Origin: Lachnospiraceae bacterium
Lineage (GTDB): Bacteria > Bacillota > Clostridia > Lachnospirales > Lachnospiraceae
Direction of reading: 5' to 3'
Assembly (NCBI GenBank): GCA_030531165.1
Contig: JAUNOI010000003.1
Location: 1 to 64,000, forward strand
Length of the DNA: 64,000 nucleotides
The notes below the pieces were generated by a model that worked only from the letters and a program-made list of their open reading frames with translations, was not told the origin of the DNA and did not search any database. Shown here piece by piece: positions 43,045-50,470 of this stretch (the stretch's first letter is position 1; each line of letters begins with the position of its first letter). The position numbers and the translations under genes are program-made.

Positions 43045-43124
43045 CTTTACGCGGAGGTACAAGGCAAGTGGAAACAACATTTGTTGCTTCTGTTTGCCCA
43101 GCACGCGAACCGGCAAACAGGAGG
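43045..43124 (+). repeat. Intergenic hairpin element B, overlapping the next gene's ribosome site
   Basis: GGCAAGTGGAAACAAC (43063-43078) pairs with GTTGCTTCTGTTTGCC (43083-43098) around an ATTT loop, a 16-pair stem with wobbles and one mismatch. An alternative stem, CTGTTTGCC (43090-43098) with GGCAAACAG (43112-43120), uses the same strand and reaches the AGGAGG ribosome site at 43119-43124. The two structures exclude each other. Upstream, 43001-43036 forms another strong hairpin (CAAAGC...GCTTTG with a CCGG-AT-CCGG core). No U tract follows. Confidence 0.5.
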
Positions 43125-43132
43125 TGTTTATT

Positions 43133-43291
43133 ATGGGAACGATTGTTGTATTAGCAATTTTGCTTGTGATCATCGGATTGATCATCAGAAGTATGTATAA
43201 AGATAAAAAAGCAGGGAAATCGCTTCAATGTGGTGTAAACTGCAAAAACTGCAGCGGGCATTGTGCACATATGCAGTCGGACAGAAAATAG
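43133..43291 (+). CDS. FeoB-associated Cys-rich membrane protein
   Basis: The 52-residue protein has one N-terminal membrane helix (VVLAILLVIIGLIIRSMY), then a short basic stretch and a Cys-rich tail CGVNCKNCSGHC. This matches the small proteins found after feoB in Firmicutes, thought to help iron passage, though the mechanism is not settled. Start 43133 follows AGGAGGTG; longer in-frame extension to 43034 runs through the hairpin element and is rejected. Confidence 0.88.
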   Translation: MGTIVVLAILLVIIGLIIRSMYKDKKAGKSLQCGVNCKNCSGHCAHMQSDRK

Positions 43292-43362
43292 AAATTGACA
43301 GTATAAATGATCTGTGGAGATTTTCATATATAAGCTGGTAGTATTGTATTTTTTTTAATAAT

Positions 43363-43414
43363 ATTACGATAATATTACAAATCCATTTACAAGTCATGAT
43401 AAATGTGCTATTAT
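43363..43414 (+). promoter_or_regulatory. WalR-like box and promoter of the first NlpC/P60 gene
   Basis: ATTACG-N5-ATTACA (43363-43379) resembles the reverse complement of the WalR consensus TGTWAH-N5-TGTWAH with one mismatch. It precedes TTTACA (43386-43391), 17-bp spacer ending TGC, and TATTAT (43409-43414). The second paralogue has the same layout. Confidence 0.55.
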
Positions 43415-43454
43415 ATTTACTGATGTGAGTTAAGAGTATTTGGAGGATAATAAG

Positions 43455-44117
43455 ATGAGTAATCAAAAACCATTATATATGAGATTTGTAACGTTAATTT
43501 TGTCATTTGTGTTGGTTGCAGGTATTGTATGTGCAGGCAATCAGCGTGATACATATGCTTCATATAAAAGATATGTTACTGCGTCAACGCTTGCGATTCG
43601 CACGAAACCATCCTCTAGTTCAAAACAGGTTGGATCCTACAAAAAAGGAAAGAAGATTACCTGCTATGGAACGAGCGGAAGCTGGACAAAAGTAAAATAT
43701 AAAGATAAATACCGTTATGTATTTACAAACTATTTATCAAAGTCAAAACCTTCATCAAGTTCTTCATCGTCAAAAGGCGTTCAGGTAGCAAATTATGCAA
43801 AGCAATTTGTTGGTAATCCATATAAATATGGAGGAACCAGTTTGACAAATGGAGCGGATTGTTCCGGTTTTACCCAGTCTGTATATAAACATTTCGGATA
43901 CAGCATTCCAAGAACTTCATCTGAACAGAGAAGTGCTGGAACAAAGGTTAGCTGGGCTAATAAGCAGATTGGAGATTTGATCTGTTATGATGGACATGTA
44001 GCAATTTATATTGGAAGTAATCAGATCGTCCATGCAAGCAGTGCGAAGACAGGAATTAAAATTTCCTCTCCGGCCGACTATCGAAAAGTTCTTTCGGTTA
44101 GAAGAATTGTAAAGTAA
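43455..44117 (+). CDS. Secreted SH3 - NlpC/P60 peptidoglycan hydrolase, copy 1
   Basis: The protein (220 residues) has a signal peptide (residues 1 to about 32, hydrophobic LILSFVLVAGIVC), an SH3b cell-wall-binding domain (TASTLAIRTKPSSSSKQVGSY), a Ser-rich linker with a run of seven Ser, and a C-terminal NlpC/P60 domain with the catalytic Cys in GADCSGFTQ, His in YDGHVAIYIG and a third residue in IVHASS. Such enzymes cut the D-Glu-DAP bond or a cross-link of peptidoglycan stems. Start 43455 follows TTGGAGGAT. A near-identical paralogue follows. Confidence 0.93.
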   Translation: MSNQKPLYMRFVTLILSFVLVAGIVCAGNQRDTYASYKRYVTASTLAIRTKPSSSSKQVGSYKKGKKITCYGTSGSWTKVKYKDKYRYVFTNYLSKSKPSSSSSSSKGVQVANYAKQFVGNPYKYGGTSLTNGADCSGFTQSVYKHFGYSIPRTSSEQRSAGTKVSWANKQIGDLICYDGHVAIYIGSNQIVHASSAKTGIKISSPADYRKVLSVRRIVK

Positions 44118-44137
44118 ATAATGATAAATGATCATAG

Positions 44138-44188
44138 AAAGCTTCTTTTTATATATCTGTATAACAGAATATAAAAAGAGGTTTTTTT
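44138..44188 (+). terminator. Rho-independent terminator of NlpC/P60 copy 1
   Basis: A long, AT-rich stem (AGCTTCTTTTTATAT at 44140-44154 with 44169-44183) ends in TTTTTTT. Confidence 0.85.
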
Positions 44189-44239
44189 GTTGTATAGGAA
44201 ATTCCTTCATAGATGTTTTAATAAGATAAGAAAATAAAT

Positions 44240-44291
44240 ATTACAAAAATGTTACAAAACTATTTACAAATGGTTGTTATTGTGTTATTAT
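44240..44291 (+). promoter_or_regulatory. WalR-like box and promoter of the second NlpC/P60 gene
   Basis: ATTACA-AAAAT-GTTACA (44240-44256) fits the reverse complement of the WalR consensus exactly. It is followed by TTTACA (44263-44268), a 17-bp spacer ending TGT, and TATTAT (44286-44291). Confidence 0.65.
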
Positions 44292-44330
44292 ATATAACAT
44301 AATAATTAAGAAATTTCGGAGGAAGATAAA

Positions 44331-44981
44331 ATGCATAAACAGAAAACATTCAGTATAACAATCGTAACATTGATTTTATCTCTTATTTTGACAATGGGTC
44401 TTATATGTGTTAATTTTCAGAGAGATACATATGCTTCATATAAAAGATACGTCACAGCATCAACCCTTGCGATTCGTACGAAAGCGTCTTCCAGTTCAAA
44501 ACAAGTTGGATCTTATAAAAAAGGAAAAAAGATTACTTGTTACGGAACGAGCGGAAGCTGGACGAAGGTAAAATATAAAGGAAATACCCGATATGTATAT
44601 ACGAAGTATCTTTCAAAATCAAAACCGTCGTCAGTTACAGGCGCACAAGTGGCGGCTTATGCGAAAAAATTTGTCGGCAATCCATATAAATACGGAGGAA
44701 CGAGTTTGACAAAAGGAGCAGATTGTTCTGGTTTTACACAATCTGTATATAAGCATTTCGGATACAGCATCCCAAGAACTTCATCTGAACAGAGAAGTGC
44801 AGGTACAAAAGTGAGCTGGTCCAATAAAAAAGCAGGAGATTTAATTTGTTATGATGGTCATGTAGCAATTTATATTGGAAGCAATAAAATTGTTCATGCA
44901 AGCAATAAGAAGACAGGAATTAAGATCTCTTCTCCTGCAAACTATCGAAAAGTATTATCTGTTCGCCGAATTGTAAAATAA
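44331..44981 (+). CDS. Secreted SH3 - NlpC/P60 peptidoglycan hydrolase, copy 2
   Basis: The 216-residue protein is a close tandem paralogue of the preceding one. Signal peptide sequences differ (LILSLILTMGLICV). SH3b and NlpC/P60 domains match almost residue for residue, including GADCSGFTQ, YDGHVAIYIG and IVHAS. The Ser-rich linker is shorter (KPSSVTGAQ). Each copy has its own promoter and terminator, so they are duplicated transcription units, not a two-gene operon. TTCGGAGGA precedes the start. Confidence 0.93.
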   Translation: MHKQKTFSITIVTLILSLILTMGLICVNFQRDTYASYKRYVTASTLAIRTKASSSSKQVGSYKKGKKITCYGTSGSWTKVKYKGNTRYVYTKYLSKSKPSSVTGAQVAAYAKKFVGNPYKYGGTSLTKGADCSGFTQSVYKHFGYSIPRTSSEQRSAGTKVSWSNKKAGDLICYDGHVAIYIGSNKIVHASNKKTGIKISSPANYRKVLSVRRIVK

Positions 44982-44983
44982 AG

Positions 44984-45036
44984 AAAACTTCTTCTTATGT
45001 GTCTGCTATAGCAGATGATTAAGAAGAAGTTTTTTA
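44984..45036. terminator. Terminator between NlpC/P60 copy 2 and the MATE gene
   Basis: A 14-bp perfect stem (AAAACTTCTTCTTA at 44984-44997, complement at 45020-45033) with flanking A and T runs suits both convergent genes. It reaches the MATE stop codon. Confidence 0.9.
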
Positions 45037-46380
45037 TTTTGTAATATTCTTGACCCATCTGTATTTCCGGTAATACCAGATTTCAAGCGGCATTTTTGTA
45101 AATTCGTCAAGATTCAGGAGGAAATATACGATTGGAACCGGAAGATGCAGGATAAAGGCGGCGATACAACCGATTGGAACGATGACCATCCACATATTGA
45201 TCGTGTCACAGATTAGTCCGAAACGGGTATCACCGCCGGCACTGAAGATACCGCCAATTGTTGTGGCGCTGAAAGATTTGCCGATCATATAGTAGGAGCA
45301 GACGAAAAGCATGAATCTTAAATACTCGTGTGCCTTTGGACTCAATGTGCCTGCAAATTTGAGAATCAATGGGATACAAGAGAATAAAAGCAGGCAGGAA
45401 GCAGTTCCTGCTACTAAGGAAACAATGCATAATTTGTTTCCTAATGTTTTAGCTTTTTCTAAATGCCCTTTTCCGAGTTCATTGCCAATTAAAATACCTG
45501 TGCCAACACCGATTCCGAGACAGAGGCAGGCAGACATATTTTTGGCAATCTGGGCAATCGAATTAGCAGCAACTGCATCAGTTCCGAGGTGTCCCATAAT
45601 AACAGAGAACATTGTAAAACCGCAGCCCCATATAACCTGATTGGCAAGAGAAGGCCATGTATAATGGATATAATCCTTCTGAAGCCATGGGAGCGGATGC
45701 AGGATGTTCTTTGGACGGATTCGAATGTCCGACTGGCGGATATTTTCAAATATGATCAGACATAGTTCGACTCCGCGGGAAATTGTTGTGGCAATTGCAG
45801 CTCCCACAATTCCGAGTTCTGGGAAACCGAACAGGCCAAAGATTAAAAAGGCATTTATAAGGATATTTAAAATGACAGCAATGGAACCGTAAAGTGTGCT
45901 TAAGACAGCACGATTTGTATTTTTCATAATGCATAGATATATCTGTGAAATCCCCATAAAAAAGTAAGAAAGGGCAATGATACGCAGATAAGAAATACCA
46001 AGACGAATCAGAGTCGTATCATTTGTAAAAATTTTCATCAGCAGATCTGGTTTTAACAGGGAAGCCAGTGAAAAAATTAAAGAGAACGAGATGGAGAAAC
46101 GAAGCACAATGCCTAAAATTTCTTCGACGCGCTGCTTTTCGCCTTTTCCCCAATATTGAGCGGCGAGAACAGTCTCTCCAATCGAAAAAGCACCTAAAAA
46201 GAGGCTCAGAACGAATTGTATTTGGCCTGCAAGGGAAACTGCTGATAAAGAATTTTGATTGAGTAGGCCGAGCATGAGTGCGTCGGAGGCACTAACAAGC
46301 GAAGTCATAAAATTCTGCAGTGCCATTGGAAGAACTAAGCCAAATAATTTTTTCAGCAGATTTTTATTTTCTGAATTCAT
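45034..46380 (-). CDS. MATE-family multidrug/metabolite efflux transporter
   Basis: The 448-residue protein has about twelve membrane helices in two related halves. Its N-terminus, LFGLVLPMALQNFMTSLVSASDALMLG, is typical of the family, as are LSAVSLAGQIQFVLS and the second-half GCGFTMFSVIMGHLGTDAVAANSIA. MATE proteins expel organic cations using a Na+ or H+ gradient; the substrate is unknown. It is read alone on the minus strand, with AGGAG before the start. The 180 bases 46381-46559 separate it from a divergent gene and hold both promoters but no striking motif. Confidence 0.93.
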   Translation of the reverse strand: MNSENKNLLKKLFGLVLPMALQNFMTSLVSASDALMLGLLNQNSLSAVSLAGQIQFVLSLFLGAFSIGETVLAAQYWGKGEKQRVEEILGIVLRFSISFSLIFSLASLLKPDLLMKIFTNDTTLIRLGISYLRIIALSYFFMGISQIYLCIMKNTNRAVLSTLYGSIAVILNILINAFLIFGLFGFPELGIVGAAIATTISRGVELCLIIFENIRQSDIRIRPKNILHPLPWLQKDYIHYTWPSLANQVIWGCGFTMFSVIMGHLGTDAVAANSIAQIAKNMSACLCLGIGVGTGILIGNELGKGHLEKAKTLGNKLCIVSLVAGTASCLLLFSCIPLILKFAGTLSPKAHEYLRFMLFVCSYYMIGKSFSATTIGGIFSAGGDTRFGLICDTINMWMVIVPIGCIAAFILHLPVPIVYFLLNLDEFTKMPLEIWYYRKYRWVKNITK

Positions 46381-46559
46381 GGTAAAATACTCCTCTAAAA
46401 CTTTTCTGAAGACATTTTAATCCTTTTTTTGTACATCTGCAATGACATCATTTGTATGAAAGAAAAGATATCGGGGAAATGCGTAGAAGAATTTTCGGAA
46501 ATATGTTAAGATAATGATAAACGAGAGGGTGGCAAGAGAAAAGGAAAGGAAGTTCTGTC

Positions 46560-47774
46560 ATGAGTGAAGATAGAAGACAAAATTCCACTAAAATAGCGGT
46601 TACTGCAGATCTGCATTTACTGGCACAGAGCCTACATGATCTTGGAGAGGCATTTCTCCAGATGTATCATAACGGAGATGGGAAACAGACGAAGAATGGA
46701 ACGAAGTTGATCCGCCAGATGTTTTCTGAGATTCGAAAGGCGCATCCGGATGCGGTACTGATTGCTGGCGATCTAACGCTGAACGGTGAGCGTGCGAGCC
46801 ATGAGGAGATGGTAGAGCAACTTCGGATTGTGAAAGATGACGGGATATCTGTTTATGTGCTGCCGGGCAATCATGATATCGGGAGGATTGATGCAAAAGG
46901 ATATTTTGGAGAAGAGGAATTTTCGGTTCCGACGGTTACAGAGCATGAATTTGCCGCGATTTATGAAGATTTTGGATATGGACAGGCTGTTTCAAGAGAT
47001 CCAAATAGTTTGAGTTATGTTGTGAAACTATCGGATCAAAATTGGCTGTTCTGTCTGGATAACTGCTGCAGAATCAATGGAATTCCGCAGCGTTACGGGG
47101 AGTTATCAGAAGCATCACTTATATGGCTGGAGGAGATGCTGAAGAAAGCGAGAGAAGTGGAGGCATTTCCGATTGTTGCAGGACATTATAATCTTGCTTA
47201 TCACAATAAGGTATTCAAATATGGGTTTACGATGCGCAATCATAATGAAGTCGGTGATCTTTTGAGAAAGTATCAGACCGTATTGTATTTGAGCGGCCAT
47301 ATGCATATGCAGCATATGAAGTTTCAGTCGGGAATTATGGATATTGCGACATCTTCACCGGCAACATATCCGCATCAGTACGGTATGTTACAGATCGATC
47401 ATGGGAACAAAGCGTATTACCAGACGCAGCAGATTAGCATGGATATTCACGAGAGAGAGCATTTTCGCAAATTCTATCAGAATAATTTTAAAAAGCAGGT
47501 GTTAGGAGAGCTGGAACATAAAAGTAATCTGACACAGGATGAAAAAGAACGGATGGCAGCATTTGCAGCGAAGATGAATCTGTTTTATTTTTCCGGATAT
47601 TTTTATATGATGGAAGCAGAGCTTGGAAATTCAGAAGAGTGGGCGTTGTGGATTGAAAAGGCAAATGATATTTTCTTTTATACGTATTTGAAAAGTATGA
47701 TTTATGATTCTATGAGGAATCATAATATTTATACGGATTCTATTAAAAGAAAGCAGACGGATAAACAGGTTTAA
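46560..47774 (+). CDS. Calcineurin-like metallophosphoesterase
   Basis: The 404-residue protein has all metal motifs of the family in order: TADLH near residue 15, AGDLTLNGER near 73, LPGNHDIGR near 104, AGHYN near 209 and SGHMHMQH near 244. No signal peptide is visible, so it is cytoplasmic or membrane-associated. A C-terminal helical extension of about 100 residues follows the catalytic domain. The physiological substrate cannot be told. The Crp/Fnr gene begins 8 nt after its stop, suggesting one operon. Confidence 0.9.
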   Translation: MSEDRRQNSTKIAVTADLHLLAQSLHDLGEAFLQMYHNGDGKQTKNGTKLIRQMFSEIRKAHPDAVLIAGDLTLNGERASHEEMVEQLRIVKDDGISVYVLPGNHDIGRIDAKGYFGEEEFSVPTVTEHEFAAIYEDFGYGQAVSRDPNSLSYVVKLSDQNWLFCLDNCCRINGIPQRYGELSEASLIWLEEMLKKAREVEAFPIVAGHYNLAYHNKVFKYGFTMRNHNEVGDLLRKYQTVLYLSGHMHMQHMKFQSGIMDIATSSPATYPHQYGMLQIDHGNKAYYQTQQISMDIHEREHFRKFYQNNFKKQVLGELEHKSNLTQDEKERMAAFAAKMNLFYFSGYFYMMEAELGNSEEWALWIEKANDIFFYTYLKSMIYDSMRNHNIYTDSIKRKQTDKQV

Positions 47775-47782
47775 CAGAGAAG

Positions 47783-48481
47783 ATGAAAAAAGAAAATTTA
47801 TTGTATCAGTTGGATTGTTTTAAAGGCGTTGGAGAGGAATCGCTTGATATTTTATGGAAGGAAGGCAGATTGGAAAACTACAAGAAGAATCAGATGATCT
47901 TGCGTGCCAAAGAATCCATTCCGAATATTTATGTGCAGATTTCCGGAAAATCCATCATCTATAATCTGACGCATTTAGGTAAAAGAAAGATTTTATTCGT
48001 ATTTGGGAGAGGCGCATTGTTGAATGAGCATGTGTTTCATAATCGTGACGCTTCCTTTTATTGTGAGACAATTGAAAAAAGTACGGTGTTTGCAGTTTCG
48101 TCTGAGGTATTTATTCGATGCATGAAAGATGACTTCTTATTGACAAAGGCGGTATTGGATGCGCAGGAGCGGAAGATGTGGCGCCTCGGACATCAGTTGA
48201 AGAATACCGTTGGAAGTATCTATATGGAACGGAAGATGGCGGCAAAACTGTGGAAACTGGCGCGGGATTTTGGAATTGAGAGAGTGGAAGGGATTGAGAT
48301 TGACATGAATATGACGATTACATTCCTTGCAGATATGCTTGGTGCGCCGAGAGAGACGACATCGAAGACGTGTAAAGTTTTGACGGATTATGGATTGATT
48401 TCAATGAAAAAACGGAGAATTACGATCGTAAATCCAGAAAGAATGTCCCATTTTTATAAGACTGGAGAGATTTTATCATAG
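47783..48481 (+). CDS. Crp/Fnr-family transcriptional regulator
   Basis: The 232-residue protein has an N-terminal cyclic-nucleotide-like sensor (QISGKSIIYNLTHLGKRKILFVFGRGALLNE) and a C-terminal helix-turn-helix (TFLADMLGAPRETTSKTCKVLTDYGLISMKKR). It lacks an N-terminal Cys cluster of the Fnr kind, and a cAMP site is not evident. Some Crp/Fnr proteins of anaerobes use haem or respond to NO. It lies immediately before asrABC, with a Crp-type palindrome between, and is the best candidate regulator of that operon. Confidence 0.9.
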   Translation: MKKENLLYQLDCFKGVGEESLDILWKEGRLENYKKNQMILRAKESIPNIYVQISGKSIIYNLTHLGKRKILFVFGRGALLNEHVFHNRDASFYCETIEKSTVFAVSSEVFIRCMKDDFLLTKAVLDAQERKMWRLGHQLKNTVGSIYMERKMAAKLWKLARDFGIERVEGIEIDMNMTITFLADMLGAPRETTSKTCKVLTDYGLISMKKRRITIVNPERMSHFYKTGEILS

Positions 48482-48571
48482 AACAGCCCGAATAGAGAAG
48501 GTTTCTATATGATAGAAAATATTTATTGATCAATAGTAAAAATATAAAAAATTTAATAGATGTAAGAAATG

Positions 48572-48595
48572 ATTCTGTGACCTATGTCACAGAAT
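48572..48595. promoter_or_regulatory. Crp/Fnr-type operator, perfect palindrome, also terminator-shaped
   Basis: Arms ATTCTGTGAC and GTCACAGAAT (10 bp each, CTAT centre) contain TGTGA-N6-TCACA, the Crp consensus. Eight T's follow, so on RNA it also forms a textbook terminator for the Crp/Fnr gene. The centre lies 41.5 bp before the start site predicted from the -10 at 48613, the standard class-II activator position. Confidence 0.75.
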
Positions 48596-48612
48596 TTTTT
48601 TTATGAGATTGA

Positions 48613-48618
48613 TATAAT
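48613..48618 (+). promoter_or_regulatory. -10 element of the asr operon promoter
   Basis: TATAAT, with no recognisable -35 at 16-18 bp; that spot (48590-48595) is inside the Crp-type palindrome, as expected for an activator-dependent promoter. Confidence 0.6.
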
Positions 48619-48672
48619 ATTATCAACATGGAAATAGTAGATGGCAGATTGCTGTCAGGGAAGGAGTTATTT

Positions 48673-49668
48673 ATGGGAGTTCAATTATCAAAAGCGGAAG
48701 CGGCGCAAAAGTTTGAGCAGTGGACGAAACAATATGATGTGTATGCTCCAATGCTGATGGAAGGGGAGGGGTGTTTTTCTGATATGGATGTGATCCGGTA
48801 CGGAAAAGTTTCCTCTCTGGACGATATTGTATGGGACAAAAAGTCCGATTATTCTTTTAAGGAGATGTTACTGGCAATTAACGAAACTTTATTCTATTTT
48901 ACGGAAGATCAGACAACTGTACCGAAAGGGCCGGAAAAGGATCTTCTGATCTTCCTGCGTTCGTGTGATCTTCATGCAGTTAAAAGACTCGATGATATTT
49001 ATTTAAAAAATGGATTTGAAGATTTCTACTATGCGAGAGTTAGAGAACGTGCAAAATTCATCTTAATGGGTTGTGAGACGAGTTGTAAATCTGGTTTCTG
49101 TGTCAGCATGGGAACGAATTGGTCTGATAATTATGATGCCTATATCAAGTTAGATGGCGATCAGGTGTATGCCGATATTCGATGTGAAGAGCTACAGGGG
49201 TTTGCCGAAGGCGGAACAGATGCTGAAATAATCCCTGATTATGTAACGGAAAATATCGAAAAAGTCACACTGCCAAAGAAACTTTCGAATGAAAGTTTTA
49301 CAAAGGAAATCTGGCAGGAATATGGAGACCGCTGTATTACATGCGGGCGATGCAATTTTGCGTGTCCGACCTGTACCTGTTTTACGATGCAGGACATTTT
49401 TTATAAGGATAATGCGAAAGTTGGAGAAAGAAGAAGAGTCTGGGCTTCCTGTCAGGTAGATGGATACGATGAAATCGCCGGAGGTATCGGATTCCGCAAG
49501 ACAAAAGGTGATCGTGTTCGATTTAAAGTGATGCATAAGATCTATGATTACGAAAAGCGTTTTGGATATCCGATGTGCGTTGGATGCGGACGATGCGACG
49601 ATATCTGTCCGGAATACATTTCTTATTCGAATTTGATCAATCGATTAGCAAAGGAGGAGAATGAATAA
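48673..49668 (+). CDS. asrA: Anaerobic sulfite reductase subunit A
   Basis: AsrA is an iron-sulfur subunit that brings electrons to the siroheme enzyme AsrC. The 331-residue protein has two C-terminal cluster motifs: CITCGRCNFACPTCTCF near residue 218 and CVGCGRCDDICPEY near 302, plus a GCETSCKSGFC motif near 136. Start 48673 has AAGGAG upstream; the in-frame ATG at 48628 begins only 10 nt after the -10 and is rejected. The TAA overlaps asrB's ATG. Confidence 0.93.
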   Translation: MGVQLSKAEAAQKFEQWTKQYDVYAPMLMEGEGCFSDMDVIRYGKVSSLDDIVWDKKSDYSFKEMLLAINETLFYFTEDQTTVPKGPEKDLLIFLRSCDLHAVKRLDDIYLKNGFEDFYYARVRERAKFILMGCETSCKSGFCVSMGTNWSDNYDAYIKLDGDQVYADIRCEELQGFAEGGTDAEIIPDYVTENIEKVTLPKKLSNESFTKEIWQEYGDRCITCGRCNFACPTCTCFTMQDIFYKDNAKVGERRRVWASCQVDGYDEIAGGIGFRKTKGDRVRFKVMHKIYDYEKRFGYPMCVGCGRCDDICPEYISYSNLINRLAKEENE

Positions 49669-50459
49669 TGAAAAATGAATACATTCCTCAATTGTCAACT
49701 ATTAAAAAAGTAGTAAAACATACCGATTTGGAATATACCTTCACGATGGAATATGAAGGTGATGTAAAACCGGGGCAGTTTTTTGAAGTGTCGATTCCGA
49801 AATATGGTGAAGCTCCGATTTCGGTCAGCGGAATTGATGATGGCACGGTTGATTTTACGATTCGTCGTGTTGGAAAAGTAACGAATGAAATTTTTGAAAA
49901 TTATGTGGGGGACTCATTCTTTATCCGGGGACCGTATGGAAATGGATTTGATGTGAATCATTATAAAGGTAAAGAAGTCGTGATCATCGCAGGTGGAACC
50001 GGACTTTCGCCGGTACGAGGCGTTGTGAATTATTTTGCGGATCATGCAGACGAAACGGTCAGTACGACTCTGATTGCCGGTTTCAAATCTCCGAAGGATG
50101 TTCTGTTTAAAGCGGATTTTAAAGAATGGAATGAGAAGATCAACGTGATCAAAACGGTTGACGGAGCCCCGGAAGGATATGAAGGACCAGTTGGTATGGT
50201 AACGAAATATATCCCGGATCTGAAGTTTGAAAATATTGAAAATACAGCATTTATCTGTGTCGGACCTCCGATCATGATCAAATTTACGATTATGGAAATC
50301 CAGAAATTAGGAGTACCGGATGAGAATATCTGGATCTCACATGAAAGAAAGATGTGCTGTGGACTTGGAAAATGCGGTCACTGCAAGATCGGTTCTACCT
50401 ATATCTGCCTGGATGGACCTGTATTTAACTATGTAGACGGCAAAGAACTGATTGATTAG
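49668..50459 (+). CDS. asrB: Anaerobic sulfite reductase subunit B
   Basis: AsrB is the flavin subunit of the ferredoxin-NADP reductase type that takes electrons from NAD(P)H. The 263-residue protein shows PGQFFEVSIPKYGEAPIS (FAD binding), VVIIAGGTGLSPVRGVV and ICVGPPIMIKF (nucleotide binding), and a C-terminal Cys cluster MCCGLGKCGHCKIGSTYIC for a [2Fe-2S] centre. It is joined to asrA by a one-base TAATG overlap. Confidence 0.94.
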   Translation: MKNEYIPQLSTIKKVVKHTDLEYTFTMEYEGDVKPGQFFEVSIPKYGEAPISVSGIDDGTVDFTIRRVGKVTNEIFENYVGDSFFIRGPYGNGFDVNHYKGKEVVIIAGGTGLSPVRGVVNYFADHADETVSTTLIAGFKSPKDVLFKADFKEWNEKINVIKTVDGAPEGYEGPVGMVTKYIPDLKFENIENTAFICVGPPIMIKFTIMEIQKLGVPDENIWISHERKMCCGLGKCGHCKIGSTYICLDGPVFNYVDGKELID

Positions 50460-50470
50460 GAGGTGTCAGT

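Noticed and set aside
43045..43124. Element B as a NiCo or other known metal riboswitch
   Set aside because: The conserved loops of the NiCo class as I recall them are not present, so I left it unassigned.
46510..46522. GATAATGATAAAC as a Fur box before the metallophosphoesterase gene
   Set aside because: Only half of the palindrome is present; the bases are as likely a -10 element.
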